64,000 nucleotides of DNA from Flavobacterium sp. HSC-32F16 (lineage in GTDB: Bacteria > Bacteroidota > Bacteroidia > Flavobacteriales > Flavobacteriaceae), in contig NZ_JALKAC010000002.1 of the NCBI RefSeq assembly GCF_024171645.1, forward strand, positions 744,001-808,000, written 5' to 3'. The notes beneath the pieces were generated by a model. That model did no database searches and was not told the DNA's origin. It saw only the letters and a list, made by a program, of their open reading frames with translations. Made by a program: the position numbers and the translations under genes. Positions 28,028 to 36,171 of this stretch are shown here, piece by piece (position 1 is the first letter of the stretch; each line of letters opens with the position of its first letter).

Positions 28028-28216
28028 ATGAAAACATTAAATTCAATAGCAGTAGAATATTTATTGAGAAACGATTCTCAAAAAGACAACAATAGATCTG
28101 AAGAGATAACAAGAGAAGTTAGAAGAATAAATGCAGAGCAGGATCGAAAAATTCAAAAATCAGTACTGTTTCAAATGTATGATCTTGAAATAGAAGGAGA
28201 ACTTCCTTTTGCTTAA
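28028..28216 (+). CDS. Small protein of unknown function (62 aa), first gene after attenuator 2
   Basis: MKTLNSIAVEYLLRNDSQKD starts a charged, helical peptide that ends in SVLFQMYDLEIEGELPFA. It has no signal peptide, TM segment or known motif. The C-terminal pattern S-x-LF-x-MY resembles SLLFLMY near the end of the 63-residue protein at 31497, which occupies the same position after attenuator 3. The ATG lies 29 bp after the terminator T-run and 72 bp before metY, so the gene is cotranscribed with metY. It is probably a real gene, given its conserved context within this window. Confidence 0.65.
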   Translation: MKTLNSIAVEYLLRNDSQKDNNRSEEITREVRRINAEQDRKIQKSVLFQMYDLEIEGELPFA

Positions 28217-28288
28217 TCACTTCAAAATTTAAGACAATCATATAACAATATATAATAGTATTAACAATACCTAAAAAACTAAGAAATC

Positions 28289-29593
28289 ATGAGCACACAC
28301 AAATTTGCAACAAACGCATTACATGCAGGACACGATGTTACTAAAAATTCAGGAACAAGAGCAGTGCCAATTTACCAGACATCATCATACGTATTTAATA
28401 ATGCAGATCATGCGGCCAATTTATTTGGTCTTGCCGAAGCCGGATTTATTTACACCAGATTAAACAACCCAACAAATGATGTTTTGGAGCAGCGATTGGC
28501 AGCTCTCGAAGGCGGAATTGGAGCTGTAGTTACAGCATCTGGGGCATCGGCAATATCAACTGCTTTATTGACTTTGTTAAGAGCCGGTGATCATATCGTA
28601 GCATCAAATAGTTTATACGGAGGAACTTACAACTTACTAAGCGTAACATTACCTCGTTTAGGAATTACTACGACATTTGTAGATCCTTCAGATCCTCAAA
28701 ACTTCACTAAAGCATCTAAAGAAAATACTAGAGCATTCTTTGTGGAATCTTTAGGCAATCCAAAGTTAGATGTATTAGACTTAAAAGGAATTTCGGTAGA
28801 AGCCAAAGCCTTCAAAGTGCCATTTATAGTAGATAATACTGTTGCGACACCTTATTTATTAAACCCAATTAAATATGGTGCCGATATTGTAATTCACTCT
28901 TTAACTAAATACATAGCCGGAAACGGAACGTCATTAGGAGGCGCGATTATCGATGCCGGAAACTTTGACTGGTCTAATGGAAAATTCCCTGAATTTACAG
29001 AACCGTCTGCCGGATATCACGGATTAGTATATCACGAAGCGTTAGGAAATGCGGCTTTTATTGCAAAAGCCAGAATCGAAGGATTACGAGATTTTGGAGC
29101 CGCTTTAAGTCCGTTTAATGCTTTTCAGATTATTCAGGGATTGGAAACCTTACCTATCCGAATTAAAAAACACAGTGAAAATGCTTTGATATTGGCCGAA
29201 TGGTTAGAGAAACAAGATGAGGTAGTCTGGGTAAATTATCCGGGTTTGAAATCAAATAAATATTATGACTTAGCCAAAGAATATCTTCCGGAAGGTCAAA
29301 GCGGCATTATCACTTTTGGATTAAAAGGAGGTTTTGATGCTGCCAAGAAAGTAGTAGACGGAACGAAATTGTTCTCGCTTCTGGCTAATATTGGGGATAC
29401 CAAATCACTTATTATTCACCCTGCCAGTACAACACACCAGCAATTGTCTGAAGAAGATCAATTAGCTACAGGAGTGTCAAAAGATTTAGTCCGACTTTCT
29501 GTTGGAATTGAAGATGTTGAAGATTTAATTGCCGACTTACAATCGGTTTTTGAAAGCGTAACGCAATCGCAGTACAGCATCAATAAGAATTAG
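28289..29593 (+). CDS. metY: O-acetylhomoserine aminocarboxypropyltransferase (sulfhydrylase)
   Basis: PLP enzyme that joins O-acetylhomoserine and sulfide to give homocysteine. The 434 residues match the longer MetY group. Visible motifs: HAGHDVTKNSGTRAVPIYQT at the N-terminus, SASAIST-type cofactor loop ASGASAISTALLTLL, FVESLGNPKLDVLDL, and the Schiff-base lysine in IHSLTKYIAGNGTSLGGAII near residue 211. It sits behind attenuator 2 and the small protein, upstream of a homoserine dehydrogenase-like gene. MetX in the same region would supply the substrate. Confidence 0.93.
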   Translation: MSTHKFATNALHAGHDVTKNSGTRAVPIYQTSSYVFNNADHAANLFGLAEAGFIYTRLNNPTNDVLEQRLAALEGGIGAVVTASGASAISTALLTLLRAGDHIVASNSLYGGTYNLLSVTLPRLGITTTFVDPSDPQNFTKASKENTRAFFVESLGNPKLDVLDLKGISVEAKAFKVPFIVDNTVATPYLLNPIKYGADIVIHSLTKYIAGNGTSLGGAIIDAGNFDWSNGKFPEFTEPSAGYHGLVYHEALGNAAFIAKARIEGLRDFGAALSPFNAFQIIQGLETLPIRIKKHSENALILAEWLEKQDEVVWVNYPGLKSNKYYDLAKEYLPEGQSGIITFGLKGGFDAAKKVVDGTKLFSLLANIGDTKSLIIHPASTTHQQLSEEDQLATGVSKDLVRLSVGIEDVEDLIADLQSVFESVTQSQYSINKN

Positions 29594-29687
29594 GTTTTTT
29601 TGTTTTTTGTTTGAAAAATTGCCTTTAGCAGCGTGAGTTCTGCTAGAGGTGATTTTTTATAAAAAAAGAAATTAAAAATAAAAGTTC

Positions 29688-29827
29688 ACCATATAAGTAA
29701 TATAAGTTGATTTTAGTAGAGACGCATCAATGTAGAGACGCACAGCAGTGCGTCTAACTCGAAAACACAGTGCGTCTAAAATTAATAAACGTTGATAAAT
29801 TAAATGAACTTATATAACTTATATGGT
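29688..29827. mobile_element. MITE-like element, copy 1 (140 bp)
   Basis: Terminal inverted repeats of ~27 bp with three mismatches: ACCATATAAGTAATATAAGT at the left, and ACTTATATGGT preceded by AATGAACTTATATA at the right. The interior holds several GACGCACTG/CAGTGCGTC palindromes. A shorter relative lies at 39690-39778 in the opposite orientation. There is no ORF. It separates metY from the homoserine dehydrogenase-like gene. Confidence 0.65.
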
Positions 29828-29864
29828 TTACTAAATATTAGATATGTTTTAAAAAATTAAAATT

Positions 29865-30953
29865 ATGTCAAAGCTTAAAATAAATATTATCCTTTTTGGA
29901 ATTGGAAATATAGGAAGCACTTTAATCAATCAGATTATAGAAAGTCAGGAGTTTTTTCTTCAAAGCAAAAATGTTGATTTTCATTTTCCAATAATTACCA
30001 ACTCTACCGTTGCCTTTTTCGAGAAAGAAGGCGTGGGATATGCCTGGGAAACCAATTTTAGAGAATTGGCCGTTCCTTTTAGAGTGCAGGACATTATCGA
30101 ATTTGCAAAAGAAAATGAATTCGAAAATCTAATAGCAGTTGATGCAACTGCAAGTGATGAATTGATTGGTCATTATAATACGTTGATCGAAAACGGATTT
30201 AATATTGTTGCCGTCAATAAAAAGGCAAATACACTGCCTATTGACCTTTATAAACAGTTAAGAGAAAATCTTAAAAAGTATGACAAAGAGTTTTTATATG
30301 AAACCTCAGTAGATACGGGTTTTCCTGTTTTGCAGACTTTAAGGGATTTATATTTCTCCGGAGAAAAAATAACCAAAATACGAGGCGTATTTTCAGATAA
30401 CCTGAGTTATGTCTTTAATCGTTTTTCTGCCGAAGAAAACTCTTTTTCGTCTGTTTTAAAAGATGCCAGCCTTCTCGGATTAATGCGATCTACCTTTAAA
30501 GAAGATTTATCAGGGAATGATACAGCGAGAAAACTATTGATCCTGACAAGAGAAATAGGGAAAGAATTCGAATTCTCAGATATCAAAATCAATTCTCTTA
30601 TAAGAGAAGAACATTTAGAGAAAAATGGAATACTGAATAAAGAGGCGATTGATAAATCATTTAAAATTGCCAAAATAACCCAAAAAGACAATCATGTCTT
30701 ACGATATATAGGAGAATTTGATGTAGAGAAAAATACTCTGGAAGTGAAATTAGTTTCAGAACCGGCAACATCAGCCATTGGGCAGTTAAAAGGATCAGAC
30801 TCTATTTTCGAAATTTACACGCAGTCGTATGCCAATACTCCAATTGTACTACAAAGTGCATCTCCATGCAAACAGGCGATTTCAAGAGGTTTAATAACCG
30901 ATATTTTAAAAGTTGCAGAAAAAATTAAAAATAAAGAAGCAGTCTGGCTGTAG
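29865..30953 (+). CDS. Homoserine dehydrogenase-like protein with altered active site
   Basis: 362 residues homologous to the C-terminal dehydrogenase half of ThrA at 33050, without aspartokinase or ACT domains. The NAD-binding GIGNIGSTLI and the NKKANT lysine loop are present. However, the substrate motif G-Y-T-E-P-D-P-x-x-D-L of ThrA reads GLMRSTFKEDL here, so the conserved Glu and following PDP are lost, and FSGTLSYLF has become FSDNLSYVF. The downstream GND-x-x-RK is kept. It is likely impaired or repurposed; a regulatory role in Met synthesis is speculative. It lies 271 bp after metY. Confidence 0.8.
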   Translation: MSKLKINIILFGIGNIGSTLINQIIESQEFFLQSKNVDFHFPIITNSTVAFFEKEGVGYAWETNFRELAVPFRVQDIIEFAKENEFENLIAVDATASDELIGHYNTLIENGFNIVAVNKKANTLPIDLYKQLRENLKKYDKEFLYETSVDTGFPVLQTLRDLYFSGEKITKIRGVFSDNLSYVFNRFSAEENSFSSVLKDASLLGLMRSTFKEDLSGNDTARKLLILTREIGKEFEFSDIKINSLIREEHLEKNGILNKEAIDKSFKIAKITQKDNHVLRYIGEFDVEKNTLEVKLVSEPATSAIGQLKGSDSIFEIYTQSYANTPIVLQSASPCKQAISRGLITDILKVAEKIKNKEAVWL

Positions 30954-31110
30954 TGGATTTCAATATTAGGCAGTTCTTTGATAGAATGAAACAAGAAGTT
31001 AGATGTTTTTTTTGTAAGATTTAACCTTCTTTAGTTTGAATTAAAATTTTGTAAGATGTTTTTTAACGATAAAAAGCTGTTTTTTAACGTTTTTTAAGAA
31101 AAAATAAGCT

Positions 31111-31149
31111 TTTGTAACTTGGAATATTAAAAAAATATTCGCAAATTTG
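31111..31149 (+). promoter_or_regulatory. Promoter of leader 3
   Basis: CTTG (31118-31121), 20 bp, CAAATTTG (31142-31149). The block TTCGCAAATTTG is shared with the leader-1 promoter except for one base. Confidence 0.5.
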
Positions 31150-31249
31150 TAAGACAACTAAGATCTGTTAAAAAAGCAGGATTAATTGTTAAAATACTAA
31201 ACACTTTTTAGATTTAATCACATCAAAAAAAGTTTATAAAAAATAGTAA

Positions 31250-31351
31250 ATGCAAGATTTTTTTAAAATAACAGTCAAATCGCAAATGAATAAGTCCCTA
31301 CAGATGAACCAGATGTTCAATGTCGCACGTATTTGTGTATGCGTCTGTTGA
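31250..31351 (+). CDS. Leader peptide 3, Met then Cys (34 aa, or 21 aa from the ATG at 31286)
   Basis: From ATG 31286 the peptide is MNKSLQMNQMFNVARICVCV plus C, then TGA. Upstream ATG 31250 adds 13 residues. Met is concentrated in the first part and three alternating Cys end the peptide (ICVCVC). CTAAAAG at 31354-31360, immediately after the stop, is complementary (one G-U) to CTTTTGG in the terminator's 5' arm. Pausing at the Met codons would leave it free, while terminating ribosomes would mask it. The internal start gives a size like leaders 1 and 2, so I favour 31286. Confidence 0.72.
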   Translation: MQDFFKITVKSQMNKSLQMNQMFNVARICVCVC

Positions 31352-31383
31352 TACTAAAAGTATATATAAGTTGTATAAAACTT

Positions 31384-31421
31384 AAACCCTTTTGGTATTA
31401 AAAACCCAAAAGGGTTTTTTT
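31384..31421 (+). terminator. Attenuator terminator 3, upstream of the metX-thrA group
   Basis: AAACCCTTTTGG (31384-31395) pairs perfectly with CCAAAAGGGTTT (31406-31417) and is followed by T. The competing helix is CTAAAAG (31354-31360) with CTTTTGG (31389-31395). The 5' arm CCCTTTTGG is the same as in attenuator 2. Confidence 0.87.
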
Positions 31422-31496
31422 ATTCCATTTAACAGCATAACAAAGAATTAAAGAAAACATAAAGATTAAAAAATAACTAACATAAACTTAAATATC

Positions 31497-31688
31497 ATGA
31501 GCGCAATTAACTACTTAAGAAAAAAATTCAGAAATACTAAAGCTGAAAGAAACAATCCTCCGCCAACAAATGAATTAATCCACCCAAGTTTCGGAGTAAC
31601 TGAAACAGATAAAAAAGCGGAGAAAAAAGCACCAAATTCATTATTGTTTTTGATGTATTCTAAAGAAAATGAAACGCTTTTCATCTAA
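31497..31688 (+). CDS. Small basic protein of unknown function (63 aa), first gene after attenuator 3
   Basis: The sequence opens MSAINYLRKKFRNTKAERNN, is rich in Lys/Asn/Pro and ends NSLLFLMYSKENETLFI. It has no signal peptide or known domain. The S-x-LF-x-MY ending parallels that of the 62-residue protein at 28028, which also directly follows a Met/Cys attenuator. It lies 76 bp after the terminator and ~190 bp before an S-box aptamer that precedes metX. Its position and the shared tail argue for a real gene; the function is unknown. Confidence 0.6.
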   Translation: MSAINYLRKKFRNTKAERNNPPPTNELIHPSFGVTETDKKAEKKAPNSLLFLMYSKENETLFI

Positions 31689-31879
31689 GTTGAAAAGTGC
31701 CATAATACAGGACTGAAACCTGCATGATATTACTGGGCATACCGTTCGGTAATTTTGTGCGTACAATAGTTTCTGATTGAATTATATTTAAGAAATTGAA
31801 CAATCAGTTTCGATAAAATTTGTTAGTTTAAGAAATTAGTAGTTAATTTGCACCGTTAAGTTCAAAAACGTATTGAAAT

Positions 31880-32000
31880 GTTATAAAGAAAGGAGGAGGG
31901 ATTAGACCCGATGAATCCTTAGCAACCCTTCGTTAATTCGAAGAAGGTGCTGCATTCTACCACGACCAAACGTGGAAAGATAACAACAAGAATTTTTCTA
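31880..32000 (+). promoter_or_regulatory. SAM-I (S-box) riboswitch upstream of metX
   Basis: P1 arms GTTAT (31880-31884) and ATAAC (31980-31984). The canonical core follows in order: GGAGGGATTAGACCCGATGA, CCTTAGCAACC, a P3 stem CTTCG...CGAAG, AAGGTGCTGCATTCTACC, a P4 stem CCACG/CGTGG and GAAAGATAAC. All invariant blocks are visible. There is no poly-U terminator before metX. AAAGAAAG (31885-31892) could instead pair with CTTTCTTT (32014-32021), a possible alternative fold, so control may act on translation of the TTG-started metX. Confidence 0.94.
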
Positions 32001-32058
32001 GTTTCACTCTAGACTTTCTTTCTAATATTTCCACATACAAATCAAAAAGTAAAAAGAT

Positions 32059-33048
32059 TTGAAATTGGAAAATATACCAAGTCCCATTATAATTCAAGAT
32101 TTCATCACCGAAAGTGGTGCACTGTCTCCGTCGTTACCGTTAAGTTTTACACTTTCCGGAAAACCGCTGTATACTGCCCCAATTGTTTTGGTAAATCATG
32201 CCTTAACCGGAAACGCTGAGGTTACCGGAAAAAATGGCTGGTGGAGCGATTTAATAGGCGAAGCAAAAACCATCGATACCAATCAATATACCATTTTGGC
32301 ATTTAATGTTCCCGGAAACGGAACCGATTCGTTTATAATCGAAAACTATCAGGATTTTACAACCAGAGATATTGCCAGAATCTTCATCAAAGGATTGAAA
32401 GCTTTAAATATTGAACAGGTATTTGCTATAATAGGCGGTTCAGTTGGTGGTGGAGTTGCCTGGGAAATTCTGGCTTTGGAACCTAATATCACAGAACATT
32501 TAATTCCAATCGCAACTGATTGGAAATCGACAGACTGGATGATTGCCAATTGTTTTCTGCAAGAACAAATTCTGAACAACTCTTCAAAACCAATTGAAGA
32601 TGCCAGAATACACGCCATGCTGTGTTACCGTTCGCCGGAATCATTCAAAGAAAAATTTAAGCGCACCATCAATCAGGATCTTTTGATTTTTAATATCGAA
32701 AGCTGGCTGGCACATCACGGAAAAAAACTACAGCAGCGTTATCAATTAGCCTCATACAAATTGATGAACCAGTTGCTTAAAACCATCGATATTACCCGAA
32801 ATAGTGCCGATTTCGAAACCTTAATATCCAAATCAAATGCTGCGATTCATATCGTGGCCATTAATTCAGATTTGTTTTTTACACCAAAAGAAAATCTGGA
32901 AACTTACAATGAATTAAAGAAATTTAAAAACAATGTTTTTTACAGCGAAATTGATTCGGTTCACGGACATGACGCTTTTTTAATCGAGTACAAACAATTA
33001 GATCATTTACTTGCCGATATTTTTAAGGCAGAAACAATAGCAAAATAA
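32059..33048 (+). CDS. metX: Homoserine O-acetyltransferase (alpha/beta-hydrolase fold)
   Basis: Acetylates homoserine with acetyl-CoA, committing it to methionine. At 329 residues it is shorter than typical MetX (~350-380), as in other flavobacteria. The nucleophile elbow is IIGGSVGGGVAWEIL (Ser near residue 129). VNHALTGNAEV is the oxyanion-side loop, INSDLFFTPKEN holds the Asp, and VHGHDAFLIE the His. No ATG is available near the N-terminus: TTG 32059 (MKLENIPSPI) is the best start, with TTG 32065 as the alternative. An S-box lies just upstream. The stop is one base before thrA's ATG. Confidence 0.9.
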   Translation: MKLENIPSPIIIQDFITESGALSPSLPLSFTLSGKPLYTAPIVLVNHALTGNAEVTGKNGWWSDLIGEAKTIDTNQYTILAFNVPGNGTDSFIIENYQDFTTRDIARIFIKGLKALNIEQVFAIIGGSVGGGVAWEILALEPNITEHLIPIATDWKSTDWMIANCFLQEQILNNSSKPIEDARIHAMLCYRSPESFKEKFKRTINQDLLIFNIESWLAHHGKKLQQRYQLASYKLMNQLLKTIDITRNSADFETLISKSNAAIHIVAINSDLFFTPKENLETYNELKKFKNNVFYSEIDSVHGHDAFLIEYKQLDHLLADIFKAETIAK

Positions 33049-33049
33049 A

Positions 33050-35464
33050 ATGAAAATATTAAAATTTGGTGGTAAATCATTATCAAACGGAGAAGGACTT
33101 AATAAAGTAGTTTCAATCATTACTGATAAAGTAAATCAAGGCGAAAAAATTGCCGTAGTAGTTTCTGCCCGTGGAAATGCGACAGATGAATTAGAAGATA
33201 TCTTAAGAATTGCCGCTAAAAACGGAAATTACAAACCGCTTTTAGAAAGCTTTAAAGCATACCAAACTTCGGATTATCCAAAAGTAGATTTATCTGAAGA
33301 ATTTAATATTTTAGATAAATTATTCGAAGGAGTAAGCTTAATTGGTGATTACAGCAACAAAATCAAAGATCAGATTTTGTCTAAAGGTGAATTGCTTTCG
33401 GCTAAATTATTGACTTCCATTTTAATTGAAAAAGGAATTCCTGCCAATTTCGTTGACACAAGAGAATTGTTAAAAACCGATTCTAAATTTGGTGACGCTC
33501 AGCCTTTGGAACAACTTTCAAAGAAAAACGTTATCAATTATTTCAAATTACATAACGGTGAAACAGTAAATATTGTTACAGGTTTCATTGGTTCAAACAA
33601 TAACAACGACACCACAACTTTAGGAAGAAACGGAAGTAATTATACCGCTTCGTTAATTGCTAATTATCTGGATGCCGAAGAACTTCAGAACTTTACGCAC
33701 GTTGACGGAATTTACACGGCAAATCCTGATTTAGTTGCCGATGCTAAAAAAATCGAATATTTATCGTTTAATGAAGCAAATGAATTAGCTAATTTTGGAG
33801 CAACAATTCTGCACGCCAAAACGATTATTCCATTGTTGGAAAAAAATATTCCGCTTCGTATTTTAAATACATTCAATCACGAAAACCACGGAACTTTAAT
33901 TACTTCAAATTCTCAAAAAGAAGGAATTAAAACGCTTTCTGTTTTAGAAAATGTGTCTTTGGTAAATCTTGAAGGACGCGGATTACTAGGAAAATCTGGA
34001 GTTGATGCCCGTATTTTTAAAGTAATGGGTGATCACAACATCAGCGTAAGCATTATTTCGCAAGGTTCTTCAGAAAGGGGAATTGGATTGGTTGTAGCAA
34101 AAGATAAGGCAACACTGGCAATGGTTGAGTTAGAAAAAGAGTTCGAAAACGACTTTTATTCTAAAGATGTAAACCAGATTACAGTGACTGATAATGTTTC
34201 GGTAATTTCGATTATCGGGCAGGATTTAAGTACTTTCCACAAACCATACACCGCATTAATCAAAAATAAAATAGTTCCAATTTTATTCAACAACACTGTT
34301 ACGGGTAAAAACGTGAGTTTAGTTGTGAAGAAAGAAGAACTAAATAAAGCCTTGAACGTAATTCACGGAGAGATTTTTGGAGTTTCTAAAAAAATCAACA
34401 TTGCTATTTTCGGTCACGGATTAGTGGGTGGAACTTTGATTAATCAAATTTTAGAATCGGCTTCTTCAATTGAAAAACGTAAAGATGTTAAGCTGAATGT
34501 CTTTGCAATTGCAAATTCTAAAAAACTGCTTTTAAATAAAAAAGGAGTAACCTCAAGTTGGAAAAATGACATTGAAACTAAAGGTGAACCGTATACAATT
34601 AAAGACATTATTGCTTATGCAAATGAGTATCATTTAGAAAACTTAATTGCGATTGATAATACGGCAAGTGCATCATTCGTAGAAAATTATGTTCCCCTTG
34701 TAGAAAGCAGTTTCGACTTAATTTCTTCAAATAAAGTGGCCAATACTTTGACGTATGGTTTTTATAAAGAATTGAGAAAAGCTTTGGCAGAAAACCAAAA
34801 AAATTATTTATATGAAACTAATGTTGGTGCAGGTTTACCATTAATTGATACCATTAAATTACTGCATCTTTCTGGTGAAAACATCACAAAAATTAAAGGA
34901 GTTTTCTCTGGAACATTGAGTTATTTATTCAATAATTTTTCTGCAAAAGATGTTCCGTTTAGTGAAATTCTGAAAGAAGCCATTGATAACGGATATACAG
35001 AACCAGACCCGCGTGAGGATTTATGCGGAAATGATGTGGGAAGAAAATTATTGATTTTGGCAAGAGAATTAGATTTGCAAAATGAGTTTGAAGAAATCTC
35101 CATTCAAAACCTGATTCCGGAACATTTACGTGAAGGAAATGTTACTGATTTCTTGACAAAATTAAAAGAATTCGACCCAATTTACGAGAAAATAAAAGCC
35201 GACCAAAAACCAAATCATGTATTACGATACATTGGTGAATTGTCTGGGGATTTACAAAATGACAAAGGAAATCTGGAAGTAAAATTAGTTTCTGTTCCTT
35301 CAGACACTGCTTTAGGAGGATTGAAAGGTTCAGATTCTTTCTTCGAAATTTACACAGAATCTTACGGAGATCGTCCAATTGTTATCCAGGGAGCTGGTGC
35401 AGGCTCTGCGGTAACGGCAAGAGGAGTTTTTGGAGATATTTTGAGGCTGTCTGATAAAGGATAA
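33050..35464 (+). CDS. thrA: Bifunctional aspartokinase / homoserine dehydrogenase
   Basis: Catalyses the first and third steps from aspartate to homoserine. Residues ~1-290: aspartokinase (MKILKFGGKSLSNGEG; note Lys where many kinases have Thr in KFGGTS; SKGELLSAKLL; LGRNGSNYTASLI). Residues ~300-450: two ACT-type regulatory modules (GKSGVDARIFKVMGDHNISV). Residues ~460-804: homoserine dehydrogenase with GHGLVGGTLI, SNKVANT and the intact GYTEPDPREDLCGNDVGRKL. 804 residues is normal for ThrA/MetL. Placed after metX and the attenuator/S-box leader, it may serve methionine (MetL-like) rather than threonine; sequence alone does not decide. Confidence 0.95.
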   Translation: MKILKFGGKSLSNGEGLNKVVSIITDKVNQGEKIAVVVSARGNATDELEDILRIAAKNGNYKPLLESFKAYQTSDYPKVDLSEEFNILDKLFEGVSLIGDYSNKIKDQILSKGELLSAKLLTSILIEKGIPANFVDTRELLKTDSKFGDAQPLEQLSKKNVINYFKLHNGETVNIVTGFIGSNNNNDTTTLGRNGSNYTASLIANYLDAEELQNFTHVDGIYTANPDLVADAKKIEYLSFNEANELANFGATILHAKTIIPLLEKNIPLRILNTFNHENHGTLITSNSQKEGIKTLSVLENVSLVNLEGRGLLGKSGVDARIFKVMGDHNISVSIISQGSSERGIGLVVAKDKATLAMVELEKEFENDFYSKDVNQITVTDNVSVISIIGQDLSTFHKPYTALIKNKIVPILFNNTVTGKNVSLVVKKEELNKALNVIHGEIFGVSKKINIAIFGHGLVGGTLINQILESASSIEKRKDVKLNVFAIANSKKLLLNKKGVTSSWKNDIETKGEPYTIKDIIAYANEYHLENLIAIDNTASASFVENYVPLVESSFDLISSNKVANTLTYGFYKELRKALAENQKNYLYETNVGAGLPLIDTIKLLHLSGENITKIKGVFSGTLSYLFNNFSAKDVPFSEILKEAIDNGYTEPDPREDLCGNDVGRKLLILARELDLQNEFEEISIQNLIPEHLREGNVTDFLTKLKEFDPIYEKIKADQKPNHVLRYIGELSGDLQNDKGNLEVKLVSVPSDTALGGLKGSDSFFEIYTESYGDRPIVIQGAGAGSAVTARGVFGDILRLSDKG

Positions 35465-35533
35465 TTGATTTTTTAGCGCAAAAAGGAAGGAAGAAAAATC
35501 TTAACTTTACACTTTAAAAATTAAATATAAAGT

Positions 35534-36091
35534 ATGAAAAAGATTTTCATTTTGCTATTGTTTTCAAATATTTTGGCAGCTCAAATTTCGAATGTTGTTC
35601 GAAACAAAGACAGTTATACACAGGAAGTTTTTCCTTATAAAGGAGTTAGGGCTATTCAAATAGACGAAGTTAGTTCTGTTGGAAATGAGGATAATGTTTT
35701 TATTTTTTCAAAGATTGAAAAAAATGCAATTCCCGACAAAATGTATTTTCAAAGATTTACAAAAGTCAATGATAAATGGGTTGTAAAATCTATTTTAGAA
35801 GTAAATCATAACGGAATTATTTCAGCATGGGGAAGCAGAAAAGCTTTTTGGGATTGTAATAAAGACAAAAGCATTGATGGTCTTTTTATTTATGGACTTT
35901 ATGACGCCGCTTTTAAACAGCAGTCAGTTCATTTGATTTTTTCGCAAAAAGATCAATTTTACACGATAGAATCTAGTGTTTCGGATGATTTTAAAACAGA
36001 TAAATTCTCTGATAATTTTAAATCACTTGATGCAGAATCTAAAAAGCAGATTTTAGAATATTGGAATAAATTAGATAAAAAAGACAAGTAG
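35534..36091 (+). CDS. Exported protein of unknown function (185 aa)
   Basis: Signal peptide MKKIFILLLFSNILA-AQ followed by ~165 residues alternating beta strands and polar loops: RAIQIDEVSSVGNEDNVFIF, WGSRKAFWDCNKDKSIDGLF, GLYDAAFKQQSVHLIFSQKD. A WDCNKD-x-SIDG segment has the look of a Ca-binding or structural loop. It resembles small flavobacterial surface proteins whose function is unassigned. It follows thrA by 69 bp on the same strand and may be cotranscribed. Confidence 0.65.
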   Translation: MKKIFILLLFSNILAAQISNVVRNKDSYTQEVFPYKGVRAIQIDEVSSVGNEDNVFIFSKIEKNAIPDKMYFQRFTKVNDKWVVKSILEVNHNGIISAWGSRKAFWDCNKDKSIDGLFIYGLYDAAFKQQSVHLIFSQKDQFYTIESSVSDDFKTDKFSDNFKSLDAESKKQILEYWNKLDKKDK

Positions 36092-36171
36092 TCTTACATG
36101 AATTATTTAAACAGAAGTTTAGTATTTATAATATCATGTAAAAAAGACAAATAACCTAAGAATAGAATACC

